Positions 50,370 through 61,740 of a stretch of 64,000 nucleotides of DNA are shown here, piece by piece (the stretch's first letter is position 1; each line of letters begins with the position of its first letter). The notes under the pieces were generated by a model that saw only the letters and a list, made by a program, of their open reading frames with translations, had not been told where the DNA came from and did no database searches. The translations under genes and the position numbers were made by a program. Source of the DNA: Amaranthus tricolor. Taxonomy: Eukaryota > Streptophyta > Magnoliopsida > Caryophyllales > Amaranthaceae. Location: positions 21,135,506 to 21,199,505 of the forward strand of contig NC_080060.1 in the NCBI RefSeq assembly GCF_026212465.1. The letters run 5' to 3'.

Positions 50370-52229
50370 TGTTAGCTACATTTTATCTTTATTTTCACCC
50401 CTATAAGTGGCTTGTTTAGTGTGAGTAAACTACATGTTATTGCATTGGTTTATTGGATTTTACGCTTGTTTTGTTGCTTTGGTATTTTATTTTATTTTAG
50501 GTTCTAATCATATACACCGAGCACAAACTAGCCCCTCTAGTTGCATACATTGCTCACCTAAACACCGAGGATTCAAAGAAGCGAAACATCATGAGCCAAG
50601 CCACATGAACAAGCCAAAATAGATCAGCTCGACCAGTCGAGCAAGATGGCTCCGGTCGAGCGAAGTGCATTCACATTTCCAGAAGCTTCTGATCATCAGC
50701 AGGATTTAATTCAGGAGCACAGTACATCTGCTCGACTGGTCGAGCACAATGGCTCGGGTCGAGCGGAGTTGATTTTTACATTCTTTCCCATTCTTGAAGA
50801 CTCTGATGTTGAACCTGAAGGTGGCTCGACTGCTCGAGCGGGATTCGCTCGGGTTGAGCGAAATAGGCGGCAGCAACATGTGCGATCTTTTTAAAACATA
50901 AATCGAGGTCCAATTATATTTGTTGCTTCTAATTGCTTCTGCCAACACTGCCAGCCACCCTACCCTATCCACTAGGGGTGGCACCCCCCTTCCTATAACC
51001 TAGGGGTGGTGGAGCAATCATGAAACCACCACCCCTCACTTGTTTTTTAAGCCTATAAATAGAGAAGAGGAAGAAGAAGCTTGCATCTCAGATTTCAACC
51101 TTTCATCTTATGTAGTTTATGTATTCTTCATAGTCTTGCTTTCATTTCAATTAAGAATTAGTTTTAGCATAATCTCTATTTCAATTCAATCTGTTATTTT
51201 AATTTTCCAAATACAATCTTTACTTATCCTTTATTATAATGTTTTGCAATTTGGGATTATTCAACCATTGATGTACTATTATTGAAGCTTTTGGACTGTA
51301 TTACTTTGAATCATCAATTCATCTTGTTCACCCTTGGATTGAGCTCAAAAGAGTAACTTCTATCCTTGCTTATATTGTTTTCAATTCATGTCACTTAATC
51401 TCGTTGATTGTTTGCTTTAGTTTCATATATTCATGCTTGTAGTTCCTCAACTTATATTGCTTTCATCTCTTTAGGGTACTCTAGCTTAATTTATTCATCT
51501 ATGATTCTTGACTTGCTACATTCTACAATTTCAATATGAGTATGAGTGAGTAGTTTGTTTTAGCTTAGGCTAGGCATTATCACCATGAATGTAGTTTGAA
51601 TTACTTTCTCTACCTTTGGTTTGGTTATGTTATTTATTGTTTAAGATGGATTTTTCTATCATGTTGTAGTGTCGTTGAATTGAGGGCGAGAGTCGATTTT
51701 TAACGATAATCTATGCTTAAAAGTTAAGGTGTTTCCATGAGAATAGGTAGATGCTTTGATTGGAAATGTGGAATGTGTGCTTCATGTCTTAAGTTGTGTA
51801 TTAGCTCCATGAGAATAGGTAGTTGAGCATGGTTAGGAAGCTTTTGTTGCTCGAGAGAGAACATTAGTACTTATGATACGTTCTTCCCCATAACAATATA
51901 TCCATGACCTTAGGTTAATGTTTAGTAAACACTGCTTTAGTGAGAAAGCTTAGCCTATGCCTCTTAGTTTATTGATCATTTTATCCTTACTTTTAATTCG
52001 TTGTATCCTTATTTACTTTTATGATTTGTTTTCATGAAGTTTCTTTTCTTTAATCGCTTGTCTTCATTTTATCTCCAAACATCATATTATACGTTTTCGA
52101 ACACACTAATCGATTGAGAAACAATTAACTTAACCCCCACTCCTTGTGGATTCGACTCGTACTTGCCGACGTACTACGCTACGCCGTGCACTTGCGGTAT
52201 TACTATTGAAGGACATAAAGTCCCGATCA
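50370..52229 (+). repeat. 3' LTR of the LARD-type element
   Basis: 1860 bp, almost the same as the 5' LTR, with scattered substitutions and 1-bp indels. The palindrome cluster lies at 50628-50870 and the TATA box TATAAATA at 51054-51061. Confidence 0.92.
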
Positions 52230-52234
52230 GATTC

Positions 52235-55200
52235 TCAGAAGAATTTCCTACACTTCGATCTACAAGAGACAACATTCATACATTGATCAAAGGTCTGCCA
52301 AAGGAGCATTCCACTTGTCCTGAAATGAAGTTTGTTGAGAAATTGAGCGTGCCCCTGCAACAACTACACACTAACCTGGTGGCAGTCACTCTTAAAATCG
52401 GCCAAATGAAAGTCTATCGTGTTTTGGTAGACATAGGAACCACGACTGACTTGATCACCATGGATTGCCTCCGCCAGATGAAATACGAAGAAAAACACCT
52501 TAAACCCATTGACAAGCCCTTGATAGGGTTTGGAGCTGGAAAAGTCATCCCCCTCGGAACGATAGTCCTTCCAGTAAAGGTAAGAGTCTTGCAGTTCGCT
52601 TCACGGTAGTTGATATAAAATTCTCTTACAACGCCATCATGGGGCTTCCATTAATCAACAAAATCAAGGCCATCATATCCACTCATCAGTTGCTCCTACA
52701 ATACGAAAGAGATGATGCCAAAGTAAAAATATCAAGACATTATAAGAAATCAGCCCGAGAATGCCTCATCAATACTCTGAAAAATGGCGAGCCAGTTCAA
52801 GAATGCGGACAGAAGAGAAAGCTCGAAGAAGCTTCTATTCTAAATATACAAACTCCGCGACAAAGGCCAGAACCCCCCGAAAAATATGATGTAGACCTTT
52901 GGGGCAAAGGTGAACTAATCAAAATAGGCACAAACGTGAAAGAAGAAACAAAACAAGAAATACTTAGCGTCATTTCTGAATACCAACACATCTTTCCCTT
53001 TAATGTCTCGCAAATGCCTGGTACCATAAAAGAAGTCATGTGCCACAAACTTAACATCCAACGTGGATACAAGCCTGTCAAACAGAAGCAGAGATATCAA
53101 GGCAAAGAAAGGGTAGAAGCAGCAAAGGCCAAAGTCCAAAATCTCCTTAAAGCCACAAACTTAACATCCAACATGGATACAAGCCTGTCAAAGAAAAGCA
53201 TAGATATCAAGGCAAAGAAAAGGTAGAAGCAGGAAAGGCCAAAGTCAAAAATCTTCTTAAAGCCAATTTCATTCGAGAATGTCAATACTCTGATTGGCTC
53301 TCGAACGTCGTCTTGGTAAAAAAATGCTCAATGGCTAATGGAGAATGTGTGTTGACTTCATCAAATCCCTCTGGCAGAAGAGGATCAATCACACACGACC
53401 TTCATCACAAGTTCTAGAGTTTTTTGCAATAGAGTCATGCCTTTCAGACTCAAAAACTTCAGAGCATCATATCAGAGGATGGTATACAAAGTGTTCAATG
53501 CACAAATCGGAAGGAACTTGGAAGTCTATGTTGATGATATAACGAAAAGCAAAGAAGCGAAGGATCATGCCAATGATCTCCGCGAAACGTTCTCAACCCT
53601 CAAGACACACATTATGTGCCTCAACCCAGAAAAATGTGTAATCAGGGTAACTGGTGGAAAATGCTTGGGCTTCCTCATCGATGAAAGAGGCATCGAAGCC
53701 AATCCGGATAAAATCTAAGCCATCCTTGACATGCTATCTCTCAAAGCCATAAAAGAAGTACAAAAGCTAACTGGTTATGCAGCTGCGTTGGGAAGGTTCA
53801 TGTCTAAGTCTGCAGACAAGTGTTCACCATTCTTCAGGATAGTCAAAAAGCAAACTTTCAAATGGAGTCCTGATGCAAAAGAAGCTTTCCAGCAGCTCAA
53901 GAAGTATCTCGCCAATATCCTAAAGCTGGTATCTCCAAATGCTGGAGAAATCTTATACCTTTATGTGGCAATCTCTGATTTCTTCTTAAGCGCCAACTAG
54001 TGGCTGAGAGAGAAGGAAAGCAATTCCCTATATAGTACATCAGTCACTCGTATCGAGGATCTAAAGCCAACTAAAGTGAAATCGAGAAGGTCATTTATGC
54101 TGTGGTTATAGCTAGCCAAAAACTAAAGCCATATTTCGAGTCACACCACATCCGAGTCAGGACAAGCAACCCCTTGAAAAAGATCTTAGAAGGGAAAAAT
54201 CAATCCTCCAGAGTAGCTAATTGGTCAAACCAATTGGTAGATTTTGGTATTCAAATTGAACCACGCACTGTCATCAAAGCTCAGGCTCTTGCTGACCTTA
54301 TCACCGAAACAACAAGATCCATTCCCAATGATCCAAACCAAGATTGGAAACTATATGTTGATGGCTCATCCACCAAATCTCTAGTGGAGCGGGAATCATC
54401 ATCATTTCATCGGCTGGAGTAAAAATGGAACACACAGTACACTTCGAGTTTATAGCCTCAAATAATGAGGCGGAATATGAAGCACTGCTTTTGGGCATCA
54501 ACATTTGCTGTAACTCCGGGGCTCGAATTCTCTCAGCTTATTCAGACCCACAATTGATAGTTGGTCAAGTCAATGGCGAGTTTGATGCCAAAAATGACAG
54601 CATGAGGATGTACTTGCAAAATGTGAAAGGCAGGTTAAACAATTAGAACAATTCAACATTCTCACATTCCTAGATTCAAAATTGTTCAGCTGACTCTATG
54701 GCCAAATTGCCTAGTTCAACCGATGGTCCCAATGCTCGCAACATCACATGGTAAATCTTACCTAGCCTTAGCATAAATCAAGCAATCGCCATGGTAAATA
54801 GAACTGACACTTGGATGGATCCCTTTATCAAGTATTTTCAACAAGGAACATTGCATGACGATCCAACTCTCCCTTCAATGTTCCTTAAAAAAGTCAAGTG
54901 GTTCGAGTTCTATGAAGGCATTCTCTACAAAAAGTCATTCACTCACCCTCTGCTCAAGTGTGTGACTCCTAAAGATGGTAATTATATTCTCTGAGAAATC
55001 CATGAGGGAGGATGTGGTATCTACCAAGGTGTCAGAACAATTATCGATAAGGCCATAAGAAATGGATACTATTGGCCAACTCTGAAAGAAGACGCTCAGT
55101 CATTAGTTCGATCTTGTCAAAAGTGTCAGTTCTTCGCTGAAGTTCCCACGAAAGCCTTCAAATTATCATCCACGATCTAGGTTGGGCTCCCTTTTGACAA

Positions 55201-55500
55201 ATGGGGGCTAGACCTACTGGGAGCCTTTCCCCCTACAAAGGGCCACAGGAAATTCATAATTGTGGTCATGAATTATTTCTCCAAGTATGTGGAAGTTGAA
55301 CCCTTGAGTACCATCACTAACAAGAAGGTATGTCAATTTATTTGGCGCAACAATTTATAAGTAGGAACACAATTGAATACTGCGACACGTTCAAAATTCA
55401 AGATTCGATTCCGTGTCAAGGAAACTAACAAAAGGCTAGGTCGAGTAAGCAAACAAAATCATCCTAGCCGGTATCAAAAAGAAAATTCTCCAACAAGCTT
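52235..55500 (+). pseudogene. Pol of Tat-A: protease, RT, two RNase H regions, integrase core
   Basis: Protease reads VLVDIGTTTDLITMDCLR, with D-I-G in place of D-T-G. RT begins after IFPFNVSQMPGTI; a 110-bp tandem duplication (53042-53261) shifts the frame. Later parts are LKNFRASYQRMVYKVF, the catalytic YVDDI near 53535, GKCLGFLIDERGIEANPDKI, and LTGYAAALGRF. RNase H 1 ends with YFESHHIRVRTSNPLKKILEG. The extra RNase H of Tat elements has WKLYVDGSS, EAEYEALLLGIN, SDPQLIVGQVNGEF (54340-54620). Integrase shows CGIYQGVRTIIDKAIRNGYYWP..CQKCQ, DLLGAFPPTKG, then decays near 55350-55500 (ANKIILAGIKKKI in another frame). At least eight stops or shifts are present. It supplies the RT that Tat-B lacks. 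Confidence 0.85.
53042..53261 (+). repeat. 110-bp tandem duplication inside the Tat-A RT
   Basis: GCCACAAACTTAACATCCAA starts both units (53042 and 53152). They differ at a few bases. 110 is not a multiple of three, so the second unit is out of frame. Confidence 0.92.
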
Positions 55501-55559
55501 GAAAGATCTCCTGTGTGAGAAGGTAATCCAGCCAGCGCCATTATTTTGGGAGTTACATA

Positions 55560-56310
55560 ATCTCGCCCGAAAAATATGACGAAAAGCTGTCAAACTAAGA
55601 TTCAAACCCATGATCCTACTAATTAAGATAAAAGCATTCAGACACCCTCAGGCGTTAGGGTATAACTATGCAACGGTTATGTTCAAAAACTCCAAAACTT
55701 CGCGGGCAAAGGGATGTAAAGGAAACCTCATGCCTAATTCAAAGGCCTTATTACATACCACTATACATTCGGGAGCAGGATATCTGACCGTGTCATATAG
55801 CCCGGGTTTAATGATATCATATCCGTCAAGCAAGGCCCACCTTCTTGCCATACTTCTTCGATCACTATCTAATAAAATCCTATTGGGAAGATCGATGAAG
55901 TAATTTAGCGGGCCATCATCAGGAATGTAAAACGGATGAGGAGGCTTTTCCGCACTATTTCGGCTCGGTAAACATTCTTGTTCGTAATCTTCTCTTTATC
56001 TATATTTATACCATTTCCCAAAGTTTAGGATCAATTCTTAAGTATCCTAGAGCAAACGCTAAAGAAACTTCCTAAGGGAAAGGAACTCGCTTTTCTGAGG
56101 GATAAATGGGCAAAGTGTGAGACTCGTCATCGCTCGAAATCGATTCATAATGTGGAGTCACTTGATAACTGGGGCTATCATTATCCGACTCATTAAATTT
56201 GACTTTCTTCCTCTTCAAAGTTTTATTTTTCGAGTCTACAATTAAATTAATTTGGGGCATTTGTTTACACAGTTCGTTTTTGTAAGGGGTCTCCATTTCA
56301 TAAGTCTATG
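55560..56310 (-). pseudogene. Antisense gene relic of Tat-A
   Basis: Minus-strand blocks: METPYKNELCKQM and KKVKFNESDNDSPSYQVTPHY (56296-56072), then MARRWALLDGYDIIKPGLYDTV, GMRFPLHPFAREVLEFLNIT (55851-55666). They match the first two coding blocks of the plus-strand gene of Tat-B (4832-5340). All later blocks, including the coiled coil, are deleted up to the integrase relic. Function unknown (PF04195-like). Confidence 0.75.
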
Positions 56311-56714
56311 CACTCAAACAACAAAATGGGGGAATATTGGATAAACAAAGTTCAAAGGCTATAAAAACAAAAATTATTTGAAGATCAACAAGAACAGTTT
56401 GGAGATCACATAGAATAATTTGAAGATCAATAGGAATTCATACAAGATTAAAGAAAAATTCAAGAAATTTATGAGAAAAATAAAAAATTTAGGGCATATC
56501 TAGTTTCAACATGACCAAGTATGAAATCTGTTAGAAAATCGCCATCTATAAGAGGTTCTCTCACTAGAATTTAAGTTGAAATTTCTTGAAATTTTCTCTC
56601 ACTAGAACATTTTTGAGAAAGTGTTGAAAATGATTGGGGTAAGTGAGCATTTGTAATACTATAATTGCTCAGACAAATACTATTCATCTTTATTATGAAA
56701 CCTAAAAGTTGTGC

Positions 56715-58510
56715 CTACTCCCAAATCCAGCCAAGTCTCGATAAAGGTCCGAGACTTCTATAAGTCAAACCCCCTTGTCACTCCAATAGGAGAGTTGCGG
56801 CCAAATCAAGCCAAGTCTTGATAAAGGTCCGAGATTTCCATAAGTCGGACCCCCTTGTCAACCCAACGAGAGAGTTGGGGCTAAATCAAGTTATGTCTTG
56901 ATAAAGGTCCGAGACTTCTATAAGTCGGAACCCCTTGTCAATCCAACAAGAAAATTGGGGCCAAATCAATCCATTTCTTGATAAAGGTTCGAGACTTCAA
57001 TAAGTTAGACTCGCCAATTGGCCCAACAAGATAGTTGGAGCCAAATCAAGCCAAGTCTTGATAAAGGTCCGAGACTTCAATAAGTCGTACCCCCTTAGTG
57101 GCCCAACAAGGAGTTGGGGCCAAATCAAGCCAATCCTTGATAAATGTCCGAGACTTCTATAAGTCAGACCCTTTTGTCAACCCAACAAGAGAGTTGGGGC
57201 CAAATCAAGCCAAGTCTTGATAAAGGTTCGAGACTTCTATAAGTCGGACCCCCTCATCACCCTAACAAGAGAGTTGGAGCCAAATCAAGCCATGTCTTGA
57301 TAAAGGTCTGAGATTTTTATAAGTCGGACCTCCTTGTCACCCCAACAAGATAATTTGGGCCAAATCAAGCCAAGTCTTGATAAAGGTCTGAGACTTCAAT
57401 AAGTCGTACCCCCTTATTGGCCTAAGAAAGAGTTGGGGCCAAATCTAGCCAAGCCTTGATAAAGGTCCGAGACTTCTACAAGTCATACCTCTTTGTCACC
57501 CCAACAAGCCAAATCTTTATAAAGGTCCAAAACTTCTATAAGTCGGACCCTCTTATTGGCCAAACTAAATATTGGGGCCAAATCAAGCTAACTCTTGATA
57601 AAGGTCCGAGACTTCTATAAGTCGAACCTCTTTATCGCCCCAACAAGATAGTTGGGGCCAAATCAAACCATGTCTTGATAAAGGTCCGAGACTTCAATTA
57701 GTCGGACCCCCTTATTGGCCAAACAGAGAGTTGGGGCCAAATAAAGCCAAGTTCTTATAAAGGTCCCAGACTTAAAGTTGGACCCCTTTGTCACCCTAAT
57801 AAGACAGTTGGGACCAAATCAAGCGAAGTCTTGATAAAGGTCCGAGAGTTGTATAATTCGGACCCCCTTATTGGCCCAACAAAGAGTTGGGGCCAAATTA
57901 AGCCAAGTCTCGATATAGCTTCGAGACTTCTATAAGTCGAACCCCCTTGTCACCAAAATAAGAGAGTTAGGGCCAAATCAAGCCAAGTCTTGATTAGGGT
58001 CCGAGACTTCTATAAGTTGGACCCCCTTGTCTCCCCAAAAAGAGAGTTGGGGCCAAATCCAGCCAAGCCTTGATAAAGTTCCGAGGAATCTATAAGTCAG
58101 ACCCCCTTATTAGCCCAATAATAGAGTTGAGGCCAAATCAAGCCAAGTCTTGATAACGATCCGAGACTTCTATAAGTCGGACCCCATTTTTGGCCCAACA
58201 AGAGAGTTGGGGCCAAATCAAGCCAAGTGTTGATAAAGGTCCGAGACTTCAATAAGTCGGACCCCCTTATTAGCCCAACAAGGAGTTGGGGCTAAATAAA
58301 GCCAAGTCTTGATAAGAGTCCGAGACATCTATAAGTCAGACCCCCTTGTCATCCCAATAAGAGAGTTGGGGCCAAATCAAACAAGCTCTATATAAGTAGT
58401 CTGAGACTTCAATAAGTCTGACCCCCTTCTAGCCCCAACAAAGGAGTTGTGGACAAGTCAAGTTAAGTCTTAATTATGATCCGAGGCATATAAATCAGAC
58501 CTCCTTAGGA
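56715..58510 (+). repeat. Tandem array 3 of Tat-A, about 22 units of 80 bp
   Basis: Same repeat as array 1 of Tat-B. The unit reads TTGATAAAGGTCCGAGACTT, CTATAAGTCGGACCCCCTTG, then CCCAACAAGAGAGTTGGGGC and CAAATCAAGCCAAGTC. Two hairpins per unit: GGTCC-GA-GACTT against AAGTC-GGACC, and CCCAAC against GTTGGG. Units differ by scattered substitutions; no higher-order pattern is obvious. Confidence 0.93.
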
Positions 58511-58746
58511 ATAGGGAAATTAAGTATCCAAAGTTTAAGTTGATGTTATTGATTCATGTTGAGTCTCACAAATCTGAGACATCCAAAATTCGGGCATCAA
58601 AAAGCCGAGACTTTGTAAGTCGTTGATATAGTAAGTCATGGTATATTGATCTTTGTGAAAAGTAATCCAATCAAGTCTTCCCGCATATAGACCAAGATCG
58701 TCCTTCAGATAGAGCATCCTCTCTTATCCTATATGCGTGGGGCTAA
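58511..58746 (+). other. 3' untranslated region of Tat-A
   Basis: Non-coding, similar to 1630-1924 reversed. It ends in GCGTGGGGCTAA, a weak polypurine tract before the 3' LTR. Confidence 0.5.
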
Positions 58747-59310
58747 TGTTGGGGATCAAAAAGCCCACATACTCGAAATACCCAATATACCCTTCATCAA
58801 TGGTTCAGAGATCAAAATTATAAGTCAATATTGACCCTTAAAGTCAATACTATAATGGTTGAGGTCACATGCTCATCCTAATCAGACATTACATAGGAGT
58901 GTCCTACCTTCACTTCAACCAAAGGCACTTTCTTGGGTAACCGCCCATTATCTCATATAACCGCTATCACTATGTCACTTCCGTGGTCATATTCTCCATA
59001 AGGCAGCACTATAGATATAACCAACCGACAGTTACAACTTCCATACTGAAACTCTCATAAATAGATCTTCCTTCTACAGAAATCAGGTTACGCAATTTTA
59101 CTCTCATACATATACTTACATATACTACTTCTCATTTCCGGTCTGATTTAAGCATCGGAGGGCTTCCCGGGACATCAGCCCCCAGTTTAGTCTTCTTTGT
59201 GGTTGTAGGTACACCACTCGCGGAGGTCAGATCATCTCACTTCCCTTAATTCAAAGGTAATTTTCTCTTAAAGTCCCCTTGAAAAATTTAACAGTTTCCT
59301 AGTAGAAACA
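58747..59310 (+). repeat. 3' LTR of Tat-A
   Basis: 564 bp, TGTTGGGGATC to AGTAGAAACA, aligned end to end with 25436-26000. CTTGC follows at 59311-59315. Confidence 0.92.
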
Positions 59311-59315
59311 CTTGC

Positions 59316-60954
59316 TAATAGCAAAGGTGATATTTTATGCAAAAGAAAATAGATCAAAATCAACAAAAACTTCATTTTCAATAATATATTTACAAACTGA
59401 ATTAGATTTTAATACGTGTAAGGGCATTAAGGACATTTTTTAGAGTAAGTAATAGTTGAATACATGGTGCGTGGTACGGGTAGAGTGAATAATGCATCCA
59501 AAAATTTAGAATCATATTATCATTACCAATAGGGATGATAAAATGGGCGGATGGATATGATATATCCTCCCTCATATCCATATCCACCTAAAATTTTCAT
59601 ACCCACAATTCATAGAGGGTAAGATTTTCATACCCACGTTTGTCTACTTGAGTATGTATTGAAACTCATCTCTACCTTTATAGCTAACTTGGTATATTTA
59701 TCATGGATACTCACTTTATATTCACCTCACATTCACTCTAAGTTGACGTTATCTTCTCTATGAATTTTTATAATTAATTATAAATCTAAAATTCTCAAAC
59801 CATATATGTAATAAAATAAAATTAATATTCTTAATTTTTTGTAACAGTTTTAAATAAAAATATATAAAATGGATATAATTAGTACATTTTAGATATAAGG
59901 CGTGCGTCTATAGGGTGGGACATGTGGGTATTGGCTTGGCAGGTGACTAAGGTGGTGGATGGGTACATATAGAATGACCAAGACCCCCATACCCACCACC
60001 TAGCCAGTGATCATGATAGATTGGACTTTTTATACTCATACCCACACTACCAACTAAATTGATACCAATACCCACCACAATTGGGGCGGATACAATACAA
60101 AATTCGTAATATTTTACGTGCCTGCATCCCTAATTACCAACAATTATTGCATAATAGAAATAAAAAGAGAGATTAATTTGTGAATTTGTCATGTGAAATG
60201 TAGCTTAGTATCCATATAATAATTCGCATGCGAATCGTAAAAAGAAAGAGATTGCATAGCCCTAGTGTAGTCCTTATCAATAGAAGAACAGGTCCTCTAA
60301 GAATAAAGTGATTGTTCAGTAGCCATGAAATTTTGGGCTGGAGAACTACGCATTATTCTTTCTTGTCCATTAAAAAGTTGTATCCCACTTGATGAGGAAG
60401 AGATGCAGTTGATTGCATGGTCTAAAGTAGCAAAATACAAAAGTGGAAAATTTGGTTGTTCTTAGTAAAAATATTAAAGAGTTAATTGTGTGGCATCATA
60501 ATTTGTTAGGTTGCATTGCAAACATTGAAGATAATGCGTACTAGATGTGATTTTAACCCACTAATATTATGACTTAAAACAATGATTTAATTATTTATAA
60601 ATGTATATGAGTTTGATCCAAGAGTTTACAAAACTATTTAAAATAAAAAATAAACTATTTTAAGTAATATCTATTTTCTCAAAATCAAATAAAATATAAA
60701 TAGATACAAATTTATAGAAACAAGCGGATAAAGTATGATTAGCAAATATCAAAATCAGAGATGTCTCATTCATTTTTATATCTCAGAATGAAAGATAAAA
60801 AGAACTCTTAAAAATTTAAGGTGTAATAAATTATATAATACTTTTTTGCATTTTATAATATTGATAAGCATTGATAACACATATTGCCTAACAAAAAATA
60901 TAAATTATATCTTAATTTCATTAAATTTAATTGTAAATGAATATAAATTTTTTA
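59316..60954. other. AT-rich intergenic DNA
   Basis: No domain-bearing frame. A mildly repetitive stretch with ATACCCACC-type motifs lies at 59540-60080. Nothing else stands out. Confidence 0.5.
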
Positions 60955-61135
60955 AAGAGAAAATTACTTAAAACTACCTTTTCTATACACTACTTTGCAA
61001 AAAACTACCTTTTATAATTTTTTTTGCAAAAAACTACCTTTTATAATAGTTTTTTTTGCAGACTACCACTTAACGTTTTTTAAGGGATTGACCGTTTATT
61101 TAAACGGTTGACCATCACGTGACTTGCACGTGATA
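60955..61135. repeat. Putative MULE terminal region with AACTACCTTTT repeats
   Basis: AAACTACCTTTT occurs three times with GCAAAA before two of them (60970-61060), then GCAGACTACCACTTAACG. A GTTTATTTAAAC palindrome and CACGTGAC..GCACGTGA follow (61090-61135), giving two CACGTG E-box/G-box cores 13 bp apart. The position just upstream of the GRF gene suits a MULE end, but the opposite end is outside the window. Confidence 0.45.
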
Positions 61136-61320
61136 TTATGAGGCTTATATCACTGATTTCTTCACTGATTTCTTCTTCACTGGTTCTTCAATCCCTAACT
61201 CTTCGAAAACCCAAACTCCTTCTTCTTCATCTTCGTTTCTCCGTTCTTTCTTTCTCGTTGATTTGGAATAATTAATTCAGTGAAGACTTGCAAGCCAATT
61301 TTTTTTGGAATTAATTTGCA

Positions 61321-61740
61321 ATGTCTTTTTCTTCTTCTAGCGAAAATTCGAGATCTGAGAATTGTCGTTGTGGAGTTCCCTTTGCAAGAAGGGTTTCTTG
61401 GACCAAGGAAAATCCCGGAAGAAGGTTTAAGAGTTGCGTTTTTTATGATCCTGATACAAATTGGAGGGGATGCAAAAAGTTTGAATGGGTTGATCAACCT
61501 GAAATGGCTGTTTGGCAAAGAGAAGTGACGAACAAGCTTTTGGAGGAGAAGCGACAATTGGCAATGGAAATCAAGATCTTGACTTCAAGGGTTCGTTGCT
61601 TGGAACTCCAAAAGGAACTAGCAATTTCAGATATATCAAGGATTAAGAAGAAATCGATGAATCAGTGTGCAAGCTTTGCGTTAGGGTTTTTCGTTTGTTT
61701 TTTGTTAGTGTTTGTTGTACTTATCAAGATTAGTATTTGA
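61321..61740 (+). CDS. GRF-type zinc-finger protein with C-terminal membrane segment
   Basis: 139 codons, intact. The zinc finger GRF lies near the N-terminus: Cys15 and Cys17 (NCRCGVP), NPGRRFKSC with Cys39, and GC at Cys51 followed by KKFEW. A predicted coiled coil spans about 65-105 (LLEEKRQLAMEIKILTSRV). A hydrophobic segment at about 116-137 (CASFALGFFVCFLLVFVVLI) suggests tail anchoring. GRF fingers bind single-stranded DNA in some animal and plant enzymes; in plants, stand-alone short GRF proteins are often found in Mutator-like elements. It faces the MULE transposase end at 63037-63771. The role is unknown; a host gene remains possible. The start is the first ATG, next to a sensible Ser-rich lead. 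Confidence 0.8.
   Translation: MSFSSSSENSRSENCRCGVPFARRVSWTKENPGRRFKSCVFYDPDTNWRGCKKFEWVDQPEMAVWQREVTNKLLEEKRQLAMEIKILTSRVRCLELQKELAISDISRIKKKSMNQCASFALGFFVCFLLVFVVLIKISI

Larger units (their letters stand above)
46941..52229 (+). mobile_element. Coding-free large-LTR retrotransposon (LARD-type), tRNA-Asp primed
   Basis: 5289 bp: LTRs 46941-48801 (1861 bp) and 50370-52229 (1860 bp), interior only 1568 bp without a usable frame. A perfect duplication GATTC brackets it (46936-46940 and 52230-52234). The primer site is 48808-48823 and the polypurine tract 50361-50369. Lacking gag and pol, it must have been moved by proteins of an autonomous relative. The LTRs differ at few positions, so it is probably among the youngest insertions here. 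LARD fits its large LTRs; the autonomous partner is unknown, perhaps Athila-like given the primer. Confidence 0.9.

Noticed and set aside
56715..58510. CRISPR-like array of repeats and spacers
   Set aside because: The whole 80-bp unit is conserved, so there are no unique spacers; the context is a plant retrotransposon.
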